From Novosphingobium sp. SG751A (GTDB lineage Bacteria; Pseudomonadota; Alphaproteobacteria; Sphingomonadales; Sphingomonadaceae), in the NCBI RefSeq assembly GCF_013149295.1, contig NZ_JABGCB010000012.1, positions 1 to 64,000 of the forward strand: DNA of 64,000 bases. Direction: 5' to 3'. The position numbers and the translations under genes were made by a program. The notes beneath the pieces are model-generated. The model saw only the letters and a program-made list of their open reading frames with translations, made no database searches and was not told the origin of the DNA. Below are positions 36,378 to 44,401 of this stretch, one piece after another. The first letter of the stretch is position 1. Every line of letters begins with the position of its first letter.

Positions 36378-36827
36378 TTAAAACATCGTGTTATTGTTAG
36401 CCGACTTTTCCGGCACCGGCTGCAACACGTCCCAGTGCTCCATCACCTTGCACCCCTTCACGCGGAAAATATCGACCACCGCCGATCCGCGCTCTTCCGG
36501 CTTCATCCGGCTGTGCGTATGCACCATCACCAGATTGCCATCGGCCAGAATGCGCTTGATCTCCGCCTTGTGTCCGGGATTGGCCTTCATAAAGGGTTCA
36601 AGAAAGGCAATCGCCGCATCGCGCCCGCTGGCGGCATAGGGGTTGTGCTGAATATAGGTCGGGTCAACCCATGTCTCGAAGGCGTGGCGCACCTCGCCCT
36701 TGATGTAGAATTCATCCATGAAACGGGTGACGACCTGTTTGGGGGTCAGTTTGCAGACCGGCGCCTTGCCAGATGGGGGGGAAGCAGGCGCGGAGGAAAG
36801 CAGCAGCAAAGCAGCCAGTGACAGCAT
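36378..36827 (-). CDS. SnoaL/NTF2-like protein with signal peptide
   Basis: Protein of 149 residues. An N-terminal hydrophobic signal (MLSLAALLLLSSAPASPPSG) implies export, after which a SnoaL-type NTF2 fold follows (TPKQVVTRFMDEFYIKGE, then YIQHNP, and VVDIFRVKGCKVMEHWDVLQPVP). The YIQHNP and EHWD motifs are common to SnoaL-like cyclases and to secreted ester-cleaving relatives. The start at 36827 follows AGGAGAG. It forms a pair with the related gene upstream at 36848, 20 bp away; the two share the VVDIFRV...EHWDVLQ block, so they look like an ancient tandem duplication. Confidence 0.85.
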   Translation of the reverse strand: MLSLAALLLLSSAPASPPSGKAPVCKLTPKQVVTRFMDEFYIKGEVRHAFETWVDPTYIQHNPYAASGRDAAIAFLEPFMKANPGHKAEIKRILADGNLVMVHTHSRMKPEERGSAVVDIFRVKGCKVMEHWDVLQPVPEKSANNNTMF

Positions 36828-36847
36828 CGAAAACTCTCCTGTTTTTT

Positions 36848-37237
36848 TCAGAACATAGGAAGCGGATTGACCGGATGGGCGGGCACTTCCTGCAACACAT
36901 CCCAGTGCTCGGCAATCATGCCGTCCGCCACGCGGAAGATATCCACCACGGCCAGCCCCGGATCGCCGGGAAAGCGTTCGACATGAACATGCACCGCCAC
37001 CATATCGCCATCGACCATGGCGCGATGGATGGTTTGCCGCGCATCGGGGCTTTCGGCCCGCACATGGTCGAGAAAGCTTTTGAGCGCCGCAACGCCCGGC
37101 TCGGCCAGCGAGGAATGCTGCACATAATCGGGCGCAATATAGTGATCGACGGCCTGCGAATCCATCGCGATCAAAACCTTGTGATACATCTCGATCACCA
37201 GCGCGAGATTCGCCTCTTCCTGCGCATTTCGCGCCAT
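36848..37237 (-). CDS. SnoaL/NTF2-like protein, cytosolic
   Basis: Protein of about 129 residues of the SnoaL group. It has NLALVIEMYHKVL, DYVQHSSLAEPG and VVDIFRVADGMIAEHWDVLQEVP, matching the neighbour at 36378 but lacking its signal peptide. So the pair would work on either side of the inner membrane. The ATG at 37237 follows GGGAGAG; the longer open frame to 37291 is less likely. It is the first gene of the minus-strand operon that leaves the divergent promoter region at 37238-37390. Confidence 0.85.
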   Translation of the reverse strand: MARNAQEEANLALVIEMYHKVLIAMDSQAVDHYIAPDYVQHSSLAEPGVAALKSFLDHVRAESPDARQTIHRAMVDGDMVAVHVHVERFPGDPGLAVVDIFRVADGMIAEHWDVLQEVPAHPVNPLPMF

Positions 37238-37296
37238 CGCATCTCTCCCCTGCCTGTTGTTTTTGCGCGATGAACCTGTGTTGCCGCGCAATGGCT

Positions 37297-37312
37297 ATTG
37301 TAACAATTGATA
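37297..37312. promoter_or_regulatory. TAACAATTGATA operator-like site in a divergent promoter
   Basis: TAACAATTGATA at 37301-37312 matches the perfect palindrome TAACAATTGTTA at 11 of 12 positions. It overlaps a second palindrome, ATTGTAACAAT (37297-37307). It lies between two divergent catabolic operons of the island. ATAGCATA follows, a string also present in the divergent gap near 42930, where it may be a promoter element. Confidence 0.45.
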
Positions 37313-37390
37313 GCATATGCCAGACAGGATGCAACCATGCGCGAGGGACCATACCCCACCCACCCTCGCGCCAAAAATCGGGGAGAGGTT

Positions 37391-38260
37391 ATGGATCGGA
37401 CCGCGCTTTATCGCGTGCTCGACAGGTTTCTGGCGGCTTTGGCGGCGCGCGATGCGGGCGCTGTTGAATGGGCGCCCGACACGCAATTTTCGGAAAACAA
37501 CGTCATGCTGGAGCCCGGCGATGGCGTGTGGAACACCATTGCGGGCATTGGCGAATACCAGTTGCGCTTTGCCGACACACGCACGGGCCAAGTCGGCTAT
37601 TTCGGCACGATCATCGAGGCGATTGAGGAATCAGGCTTCACCCTGCGCCTCGCCGTCAATGATGCGGGCCAGATTACCGAATGCGAAATGTGCATCGTGC
37701 GCCAAAGCGATTCGGGCATCAAATTCGAAAACCCGCGCTATTGGGTGAAACCCATCCTTGAAGAGGACGCCACCGCACCGGTGGACCGCGCCGAAATGGT
37801 TCGCCTGTCGAATGGCTATTTCGACACGTTGCAATTGAACGACGGCACGATCCACACGCGGTTTCACCCCGATTGCAACCGGGTGGAAAATGGCGTGCAG
37901 ACCACGCGCAACCCCGATTTCGCCAAAATCGTCCCCGTCTCGGCGCTGGGCTGCGAAGAACAGTTCCGCATGGGCAATTACCGCTATGACGATGAACTGC
38001 GTGCCCGCCGCTTTCCGCTGGTGGATGAGGAACGCGGCCTTGTGCTGGCCTTCGGCTTCATCGACCATTCGGGCAAGCTGGAGCGCTATCAACTGACCGA
38101 CGGGCGCTGGGTCAACAGCCCGGTGCGCCGCCCGCATTCCTTCTATATTTCCGAGCTGTTCAAGATCGACCACGGCATGATCTGTCAGATCGAGGCCAAT
38201 TTCATCACCGTCCCCTATCGCATGCCCAGCCCCTGGCCTCAGGAAGAACTGCCGTCATGA
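37391..38260 (+). CDS. Uncharacterised two-domain protein of a catabolic operon (DUF8021-like)
   Basis: Protein of 289 residues beginning MDRTALYRVLDRFLAALAARD, which looks like the first helix of an NTF2-like domain. Conserved-looking stretches are PDTQFSENNVMLEPGDGVWNT and the late RRPHSFYISELFKIDHGMICQIEANF. The length suggests two tandem NTF2-like halves, a layout I associate loosely with DUF8021. There is no signal peptide. The ATG at 37391 follows GGGAGAGG. It overlaps the PQQ dehydrogenase gene by 4 bp. Catalytic role unknown; lyase or cyclase action on an aromatic side chain is a reasonable guess from its company. Confidence 0.8.
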   Translation: MDRTALYRVLDRFLAALAARDAGAVEWAPDTQFSENNVMLEPGDGVWNTIAGIGEYQLRFADTRTGQVGYFGTIIEAIEESGFTLRLAVNDAGQITECEMCIVRQSDSGIKFENPRYWVKPILEEDATAPVDRAEMVRLSNGYFDTLQLNDGTIHTRFHPDCNRVENGVQTTRNPDFAKIVPVSALGCEEQFRMGNYRYDDELRARRFPLVDEERGLVLAFGFIDHSGKLERYQLTDGRWVNSPVRRPHSFYISELFKIDHGMICQIEANFITVPYRMPSPWPQEELPS

Positions 38261-40440
38261 AGCGCCTGATTTCAGCGCTGGCGCTGGCCGCTCTGGCCAC
38301 GCAACTGATCGCCGGCCAACCAGCCCCGGAGGGCGCAGGCGCGCAATGGACCAACCCCGGCGGCGATGCTGGCAAGACCCATTACAGCCGCCTTGCGCAA
38401 ATCACCCCCGCCAATGCTACGCGCCTCGGCCTTGCATGGATGGCCGAATTGGGCACCACGCGCGGCATGGAGGCGACACCGGTGATGGTGGGCGGCGTGC
38501 TCTATACTGCGGGCGTGGCGGGCCGCGCCTATGCCCATGATGCCGCCTCTGGCCGCCTGCTCTGGGCCTTCGAGCCGCAAGTGGACATGCAGCTCAACCG
38601 CACCGCCTGTTGCGATATGGTCAACCGGGGCCTTGCCGTGGCCGATGGCAAGGTGTTCATCGCCGCGCTTGATGGCTGGATGTATGCGCTGGACGCCAAA
38701 ACCGGCAAGGTCTCGTGGAAAACCGACTTTATCGAAAACCGCGCCAAGGGCGACAACTCCACCGGCGCGCCCGAAGTGGCGGGCGATGTGGTCATCATCG
38801 GCATGGCGGGCGCGGAATATGACGTGCGCGGCTATGTCACCGCGCTGGACCTGAAAACCGGCAAGATCCGCTGGCGCTGGCATGTGGTGCCGCGCGATCC
38901 GGCGCTGGGGCAACAGGAGCGCCCCGAACTCGACGCCGCGCTCAAAACATGGGACCCGAAAAGCCGCTGGGACATTGGCGGCGGCGGCGCGCCTTGGGAT
39001 GCGATCAACTATGATCCCGAAACCGGACTGGTGCTGATCGGCACCGGCAATGGCGGGCCTTATGCAACATCCAAGCGCAGCCCCTCGGGCGGTGACAATC
39101 TCTACATCGGCTCGGTGGTGGCGCTTGACCCCAAGACGGGCGCGATGAAATGGCATTATCAGGAAACGCCCGGCGACAACTGGGATTTCACCAGCACACA
39201 GCCGATGGTGCTGACCCATGTGAAGCTGGATGGAGAGGATCACCCGGTGGTCCTGCATGCGCCCAAGAACGGGTTCATGTATGTTCTCGACCGGCGGACC
39301 GGCCAATTGCTGCGCGCCAACGCCATCGCGCGGGTCAATTGGGCCAGTGGGGTGGATCTGAAAACCGGGCGGCCCAATCTGACGCCGGAAAGTTCCGATT
39401 ACACCACCGGCCCCAAGATCGTGTTCCCCGGCACGCCCGGCGCGCGCAACTGGCATGGCGCGGCCTATAGCCCCAAGACCGGGCTCTATTATGGCGCGGT
39501 GCTGGACATCGGCAATCTGATCTTCATGACGCCGGGGCAGAAGCCCTTGAAGGCGCGCGGATTGAACAATGATGCCGCGCTGATCTTCACCACCGATGTG
39601 GGCGATGCGGTGGACACCCTGCCCCCGCCTCTGGCCGCGCAGGTCAAGGCCCTGCCCGCCTTTGCCGAGGCAGTGAAGAACCCCGGCACGGCACAGATGC
39701 GCGCGCTCGATCCACTGACCGGCAAGACCGTCTGGGCCGCCGACATGAAAGGCTGGCAAGATCGCAGCGGCGCGCTGGTCACGGCCAGCGGGTTGATGGT
39801 GCATGGCAATGTTGCGGGGCAATTGGTGGTGCGTGATGCGGCCAATGGGCGCATCATCAAGACCATCGACACCGGCACCAGCATCCTTGCCGCACCGATG
39901 ACCTACACCATCGGCAAGACCCAATATATCGCCGTAGCGGCGGGCTGGGGCGGCGGAGGCTTTCCCTTTGTGCCGCGCTATGGGGCGGCGTATAATCGGG
40001 TCAATGCCAACCGGTTGCTGGTTTTCAAGCTGGAGGGCAAGGCGCATCTGACGCCCCCGCCCCGCCTGCCCGCGCTGACCGTGGCGCCCACCCCGCCTGC
40101 GCAGGCGCCGGGCGTTACGCCCGAGACCATCGCGCGCGGGCAAGGCCTGTTCTTCGCCAATTGCGCGATCTGCCACGCCAACCGCCACCGCTCGATCACA
40201 CCCGACCTGCGCCGGATGCAGCCCGGAACGCATGACGCCTTCCGCCAGATCCTGCTGGACGGCCTGCTGGTGCCGGGGGGGATGCCGCGCTGGAATGACA
40301 TCCTGACGCCTGCGGACGCCGACGCGATCCACGCCTATCTGATCGACCTGCAAGCCAAGACCCGCGTTGAGGAACTGGCCAAGGTGAAGGCCAAGAAGCC
40401 GCTCGACGGGCCGGCGCTGACCATTCTTTCCAATTATTAG
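38257..40440 (+). CDS. PQQ-dependent quinohemoprotein alcohol dehydrogenase
   Basis: Periplasmic dehydrogenase of 727 residues with Sec signal (MKRLISALALAALATQLIAG). The eight-bladed propeller has tryptophan-docking repeats, and the adjacent-cysteine ring that stacks on PQQ sits near residue 116 (RTACCDMVNRG). A C-terminal cytochrome c domain has CAICH near residue 636, so this is the type II (quinohemoprotein) group. It should oxidise alcohols and pass electrons through haem c. Here the likely substrates are aromatic or side-chain alcohols. Coupled by a 4-bp overlap to the upstream gene, 12 bp before the DUF3237 gene. Confidence 0.94.
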   Translation: MKRLISALALAALATQLIAGQPAPEGAGAQWTNPGGDAGKTHYSRLAQITPANATRLGLAWMAELGTTRGMEATPVMVGGVLYTAGVAGRAYAHDAASGRLLWAFEPQVDMQLNRTACCDMVNRGLAVADGKVFIAALDGWMYALDAKTGKVSWKTDFIENRAKGDNSTGAPEVAGDVVIIGMAGAEYDVRGYVTALDLKTGKIRWRWHVVPRDPALGQQERPELDAALKTWDPKSRWDIGGGGAPWDAINYDPETGLVLIGTGNGGPYATSKRSPSGGDNLYIGSVVALDPKTGAMKWHYQETPGDNWDFTSTQPMVLTHVKLDGEDHPVVLHAPKNGFMYVLDRRTGQLLRANAIARVNWASGVDLKTGRPNLTPESSDYTTGPKIVFPGTPGARNWHGAAYSPKTGLYYGAVLDIGNLIFMTPGQKPLKARGLNNDAALIFTTDVGDAVDTLPPPLAAQVKALPAFAEAVKNPGTAQMRALDPLTGKTVWAADMKGWQDRSGALVTASGLMVHGNVAGQLVVRDAANGRIIKTIDTGTSILAAPMTYTIGKTQYIAVAAGWGGGGFPFVPRYGAAYNRVNANRLLVFKLEGKAHLTPPPRLPALTVAPTPPAQAPGVTPETIARGQGLFFANCAICHANRHRSITPDLRRMQPGTHDAFRQILLDGLLVPGGMPRWNDILTPADADAIHAYLIDLQAKTRVEELAKVKAKKPLDGPALTILSNY

Positions 40441-40452
40441 AGGCCGATCCCC

Positions 40453-40950
40453 ATGGAATTTTCGACGCTTGAAAACCCCCGCCTCGAATTCGCCTTCGCC
40501 TGTACCTTGCGCTTTACGCGGGTGCAGATGGTGCCCGACCTTCCCTCTGGCGGGATGCGAAGCGCGGTCTATGTGGACGAGGGCACGTTTGAAGGGCCCC
40601 GTTTGAAAGGCCGCGCCGTGCCCAATTCGGGCGGCGATTATGCGCTGTTCCGCCCGGATGACACCGCATGTTTCGACGCCCGCTATATGCTGGAGGAAGA
40701 AGACGGCACGTTGATCTATATGCAGAACAAGGGATTCCTCTGGGGCCGTGAACCGGGCGTGATGGACCGTTTGCGCCAATGGGCCTTTGCCGGGGGCGAC
40801 CCGGTGCCGCATGCCGAATATTACCTGCGCGCCCAGCCCAGCTTTGAAACCAGCAAGGGCAAGCATGACTGGCTGACCCGCCACATCTTCATCGGCATCG
40901 GCGAACGCCGCCCGGATGGCAACCATGTGCGCTATTACGCGCTGACCTGA
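40453..40950 (+). CDS. DUF3237 domain protein
   Basis: Protein of 165 residues that fits DUF3237: PRLEFAFACTLRF at the start, then GMRSAVYVDEGTFEGPRLKGRAV, the GGDYALFRPDD turn and LIYMQNKGFLWG. These proteins form a small beta barrel and often sit in aromatic or hydrocarbon catabolic clusters, but no activity is established that I know of. It is third in the operon started at 37391. Export signals are absent. Confidence 0.85.
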   Translation: MEFSTLENPRLEFAFACTLRFTRVQMVPDLPSGGMRSAVYVDEGTFEGPRLKGRAVPNSGGDYALFRPDDTACFDARYMLEEEDGTLIYMQNKGFLWGREPGVMDRLRQWAFAGGDPVPHAEYYLRAQPSFETSKGKHDWLTRHIFIGIGERRPDGNHVRYYALT

Positions 40951-40961
40951 GGAGGCACGCA

Positions 40962-41753
40962 ATGCCCTTGGCCCAGATCACCTATTCCGGACGCGGGGTG
41001 GAACGGCCCCGCTATTACGCCAATGCGCATCACCGCGATGTGCTGGAAATTGTTGAACACCCGATGCGCGTGGAAAGCGCGCGAGGTTTGAATGCGGACA
41101 TCGACCGCGAAGGGTTCACGCTGGCGCTGCACGACAGCGCGGTGTCGGACTGGCGTGATCCGGCGCAGATTGCAGGCATCTATGCGCCCGAACTGGCAGC
41201 TCTGGTCCAGCGCATGACGGGGGCCGATGAGGTCAAAGTCTCGCCCCACGGCATCCTGCGCTTTTCGGAGAAATCGGGCCTCGCGGGCAGCGGCAACAAT
41301 TCCCACCCCGCCCGCTTTGCCCATATCGATGTGGCCGATAGCTCATCGCGCATGATGGCTGAGCGCGGCGCGGGCGGGCGGCCCTTTCGCCGCTATGCCG
41401 CGATCAACATCTGGCGCGCCCTCTCCCCCGCGCCGCAGGACGTGCCCCTCGCCCTGTGTGATGCGCGCAGCGTGGGGCCAAGCGATCTGATCGTGGCCGA
41501 TGCTATCTTTGACGAGCCCGATGGCCGTGAATGGGGCTTCGAAGGGCTGGTCGTCGCGCATAATCCGGGGCACCGCTGGTATTATTATCCCGATATGCAT
41601 GACGGAGAGGCAATCCTGTTCAAAACCAAGGATAGCGACGAGGCCGCAGCACGCCATATTCCCCATGTGGCCTTCAACGACCCCTCTGCGCCGGGGGATG
41701 CGCCGCCACGGTCGAGCATCGAGATGCGGGCGACGGCTTATTGGTGGGAGTAA
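40962..41753 (+). CDS. CmcJ/NvfI-family non-haem iron oxygenase-like protein
   Basis: Protein of 263 residues that resembles CmcJ/NvfI/asqJ-type 2-oxoglutarate-dependent enzymes. The metal facial triad is plausible: HID near residue 120 (PARFAHIDVADSS) and the distal His in ARHIPHVAFNDPSAP. INIWRALSPAP, DGEAILFKTKDS and SSIEMRATAYW are further family marks. The reaction is unknown; related enzymes hydroxylate, demethylate or desaturate. It is the last gene of the operon and is followed by the convergent repeat element. Confidence 0.85.
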   Translation: MPLAQITYSGRGVERPRYYANAHHRDVLEIVEHPMRVESARGLNADIDREGFTLALHDSAVSDWRDPAQIAGIYAPELAALVQRMTGADEVKVSPHGILRFSEKSGLAGSGNNSHPARFAHIDVADSSSRMMAERGAGGRPFRRYAAINIWRALSPAPQDVPLALCDARSVGPSDLIVADAIFDEPDGREWGFEGLVVAHNPGHRWYYYPDMHDGEAILFKTKDSDEAAARHIPHVAFNDPSAPGDAPPRSSIEMRATAYWWE

Positions 41754-41764
41754 AAGGTTAAGGG

Positions 41765-41947
41765 GCCTCCGGCGGGCAGAGGGACGAGTCCCTTTGCAAT
41801 CCCCTTACTGTCTATGTGGTGCGCGATATCGCCCAAAGCGCAACATTGCTGCGCCACAGGCTTTAAGACATTGCCTGCGGCGCGGTCAACTTGGCGCCAC
41901 CCCAAAATGGGATTGCAAAGGGCCCCCGCCCTTTGCCCGCCGGAGGC
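41765..41947. repeat. REPIN-like intergenic repeat, copy B
   Basis: Left arm 41765-41802 and right arm 41909-41947 are inverted repeats of each other, and each arm holds its own small palindrome (AGAGGGACGAGTCCCTTT and AAAGGGCCCCCGCCCTTT). The interior carries the AGGCTTTAA and GCCTGCGGCGCGG strings seen in copy C but in a different arrangement. It fills the 207-bp gap between convergent genes; nothing else is visible there. Confidence 0.85.
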
Positions 41948-41960
41948 ATCCTTTCCCTCC

Positions 41961-42890
41961 TTAATTCAAATCCGCGATCGTAATCTCGCGCCCCTCCAGC
42001 GCAGCCTTATTCGCCGCCCGCCGCATCCGCTCAACTTCAAGACGCTCCGGCGGCGTTTCATCCAACGGCAAGGCGGCCAGACTATCCTCATAGATCGCCT
42101 TGAAATCCTCGGCGAATTCGGGGTGGGTAAAGATCAAGCCCTTCTCCTCGCTCATACCGGACAGGATGCGCTGGCCTGCCTCCAGCGGGTCCATCCCCGC
42201 CGAGAAAGCCTTGCCGAAATGTTCAAGCGCGCCGCGGTCAACCTCACCAAAGCCGCTCTGGGCAAATTCGGCGGGGCGGCGAAAGGCTGAGTCCCACGCA
42301 TTCGTCGCCACCAGCGCCGGGCAGACCAGCGAGCAGCCTATGCCCAGCGGCACGAGGTTATAGCGCAAGGATTCGGTCAGGCCCCGCACGGCGAATTTGC
42401 TGGCCGTATAAATCCCCGCCTGTGGGCCGGAGAGATAGGCGGCCATGCTGGCGATGTTGACGACATGGCGGCGGCCGGTTGCACGGCGCAGGGCTGGCAG
42501 GAAGGAGACCACGCCATTGACCACGCCTCCGAAATTCACCCCCATGATCCAGTCGTAATCGGCATGGGTCGCCTCGGCGGTATTGCCAAAGACCGAGACG
42601 CCCGCATTGTTGACCAGCACATGCACCGCGCCGAAATGGGCTTCGACCTGCTCTGCGGCGCGGGCGAAGCCCTCACGGTCGGTCACGTCGAGGCGAAGCC
42701 ACAGAGGTTCTTCCAAACCGTTTTGCGCGAACCATGCGGCGGCTTTGCTGCGATAGTCTTCATTGCGATAGGACAGCGCCAGCCGCATCCCCGCCAGCGC
42801 AAAGGCGCGCGCTATGCCAAAGCCCAGCCCGGATACGCCGCCACTGATAAAGGCCACGCGCCCTGTCCAGTCTCTCGTTTGATCGCTCAT
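41961..42890 (-). CDS. SDR oxidoreductase with extended C-terminus
   Basis: Short-chain dehydrogenase of 309 residues. GGVSGLGFGIARAF, NNAGVSV, a Ser in NIASMAAYLSG and Tyr-Lys in YTASKFAVRGL are present. It is longer than a classical SDR by about 50 residues at the C-terminus, as seen in the Cα-dehydrogenase (LigD/LigL/LigN) type that oxidises beta-aryl ether alcohols in sphingomonads. That resemblance is by length and context, not proven. Start at 42890 follows GAGGG. It is divergent from the NTF2-fold gene at 42980. Confidence 0.9.
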   Translation of the reverse strand: MSDQTRDWTGRVAFISGGVSGLGFGIARAFALAGMRLALSYRNEDYRSKAAAWFAQNGLEEPLWLRLDVTDREGFARAAEQVEAHFGAVHVLVNNAGVSVFGNTAEATHADYDWIMGVNFGGVVNGVVSFLPALRRATGRRHVVNIASMAAYLSGPQAGIYTASKFAVRGLTESLRYNLVPLGIGCSLVCPALVATNAWDSAFRRPAEFAQSGFGEVDRGALEHFGKAFSAGMDPLEAGQRILSGMSEEKGLIFTHPEFAEDFKAIYEDSLAALPLDETPPERLEVERMRRAANKAALEGREITIADLN

Positions 42891-42914
42891 GCATTTTCCC
42901 TCTCGCCAAGTGCA

Positions 42915-42926
42915 TTATGATTGTTA
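42915..42926. promoter_or_regulatory. TAACAAT-type site in a divergent promoter
   Basis: On the minus strand this reads TAACAATCATAA, matching TAACAATTGTTA at 9 of 12 positions. GTATAGCATAC follows on the plus strand, close to the ATAGCATA string of the gap at 37.3 kb. The site lies between two divergent island genes. Confidence 0.35.
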
Positions 42927-42979
42927 GTATAGCATACAAATAGCCCCAAGGAATCGGGCTGGCAATATGGGAGAGTGAC

Positions 42980-43681
42980 ATGGCAGATACAGACGCCCGT
43001 CTGGCCGCGCTGGAGCGGCGCGTGCAGGAGCTGGAGGATATCAACGCGATCCGCCGCCTGCATTGGGCTTATGGTTACTATATCGACTTTAACCGGGCCG
43101 AAGATGTGGCCAATCTGTTTGCCGAAGACGGCGAGGTTATCTTCCTTTCAGGCATCTACAAGGGCCGCGAAGGGGCCTATCGCCTCTATGGCACCTGGTT
43201 CAAATCGCTGTTCCTGGCGCCGGGCGAAGAAGGCCCCGCCTATGGCTTCCTGCTCGACCATTTCCAGATGCAGGACATCATCACCATCGCCCCCGATGGC
43301 CAGACCGCCAAGGGCCGTTTCCGCGGCATGCTGTTTGGCGGCAGCCATGAAAGCCGCGAGTTCAAGCCGCAGGGTCTGCCGCTGCAGTTCATGGAAGCCG
43401 GCATCTATGAGAATGATTACGTGAAGGAAAATGGCGTCTGGAAGATCAAGCGCCTCGATTACATGATGCAGTGGCAGGGCGATTATGAAGCGGGCTGGTC
43501 AAAGACCACCGCGCATCTTCAGCCGCTGACCGAATGCTATCCGGCCAACCCCATCGGCCCGGATGAAATCCGCACATCGGAACTGCGCCAGACATGGCCG
43601 CACCGCCATGATGTGCCGATGCATTTCGCCCATCCGCGTTTCGGCGCGGCACTGGCCGGCCAGGTTCAGGAACCGGCCTGA
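42980..43681 (+). CDS. NTF2/SnoaL-fold protein, candidate lignin-dimer lyase
   Basis: Protein of 233 residues. A short coiled helix (LAALERRVQELEDINAIRRLHW) leads into a SnoaL_4-type domain (YYIDFNRAEDVANLFAEDGEVIF, then GVWKIKRLDYMMQWQGDYEAGW). The extended tail (HRHDVPMHFAHPRFG) is His-rich. NTF2-fold proteins called LdpA/LsdE are known in Novosphingobium and Sphingobium as lyases that remove formaldehyde from diarylpropanediols and yield lignostilbenes. The length, the tail and a lignostilbene-type oxygenase in the same island make that function attractive. It remains inference. Confidence 0.82.
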   Translation: MADTDARLAALERRVQELEDINAIRRLHWAYGYYIDFNRAEDVANLFAEDGEVIFLSGIYKGREGAYRLYGTWFKSLFLAPGEEGPAYGFLLDHFQMQDIITIAPDGQTAKGRFRGMLFGGSHESREFKPQGLPLQFMEAGIYENDYVKENGVWKIKRLDYMMQWQGDYEAGWSKTTAHLQPLTECYPANPIGPDEIRTSELRQTWPHRHDVPMHFAHPRFGAALAGQVQEPA

Positions 43682-44199
43682 TCCTGAGGCTGCGCCGCAT
43701 TCCATTCGGCGATACGGCGCAGAACCAGATCGGTCAAATGCCCCATTTCCCGCCGCTGTCTCACCGTCAGCTTGCCCAGCAGGCTTTCGGCCACATCGTG
43801 CAGCATCGGCTGCATCTGGCGATAGGCGCCCTCGCCCGCCGCAGTCAGGCGGACAGGGCGGCGGCGGCGATTTTCCGGATCGTTGAAATCCTCCACCCAT
43901 CCGCGCGCCTTGGCCCCGGCAATCGCGCGGCTGACATTCATCGCAGACATGGCGGTAATATGCACCAGATCATGCCCGGCCAGCGGCCCTTCGCCCGCCA
44001 GCGCCATCACCACCTTGACCTCATTGGTCGAAGCGCCGACCGGATCGCACACGCCTACCTTCATCGGATCGCCGATCATGCTGCACAATTTGAGCAGGCC
44101 GATGAGCAATTCGGTGAGACCGTCTTCGGACGGGGCGGTACCCGGTTCAGAGGAGGCGTCTTCGGGCGGGGAAGAGGGCATGCTGTTACTGCTGTTCAT
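43666..44199 (-). CDS. MarR-family transcriptional regulator
   Basis: Regulator of about 177 residues. After an acidic, disordered leader (NSMPSSPPEDASSEPGTAPSED), it has the winged helix: STNEVKVVMALAGEGPLAGHDLVHITAMSAMNVSRAIAGAKARGWVE and the wing DPENRRRRPVRLTAAGE. MarR proteins usually repress aromatic catabolic genes and release DNA on binding the compound. Its 3' end overlaps the convergent NTF2-like gene by 16 bp. It is divergent from the TonB receptor at 44402. A GTG at 44217 is an alternative start. It is the only DNA-binding regulator seen within the island. Confidence 0.92.
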   Translation of the reverse strand: MNSSNSMPSSPPEDASSEPGTAPSEDGLTELLIGLLKLCSMIGDPMKVGVCDPVGASTNEVKVVMALAGEGPLAGHDLVHITAMSAMNVSRAIAGAKARGWVEDFNDPENRRRRPVRLTAAGEGAYRQMQPMLHDVAESLLGKLTVRQRREMGHLTDLVLRRIAEWNAAQPQDQAGS

Positions 44200-44252
44200 G
44201 GTGGTGAAACTAACCACATTCGGGGGGCAAAAGGCAAGTTTTTTCCCTTTTT

Positions 44253-44268
44253 CACATTAACGAATGTG
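44253..44268. promoter_or_regulatory. Palindrome CACATT-N4-AATGTG between MarR gene and TonB receptor
   Basis: CACATTAACGAATGTG is a perfect 6-bp inverted repeat in the 202-bp divergent gap. A half-site CACATT also occurs at 44215, at the MarR gene start. This is the typical size and place for a MarR operator controlling both directions. Confidence 0.5.
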
Positions 44269-44401
44269 ACCTTTTCGCATCAGTAACCTTATCAAGCGGG
44301 CTAGGCCCAAGAAAATCCCCGAAGCCTGCTTGCCAAGTTCAAAATCGTATGTATCACTCACAAACGTCAGGGCGAAAAAGCCCGATATAGGAGAGGGAAT
44401 C

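Noticed and set aside
38272..40962. Minus-strand open frame of 896 codons opposite the PQQ dehydrogenase
   Set aside because: Spans two real genes on the other strand, has no start signal or motif, and is again a codon-bias shadow.
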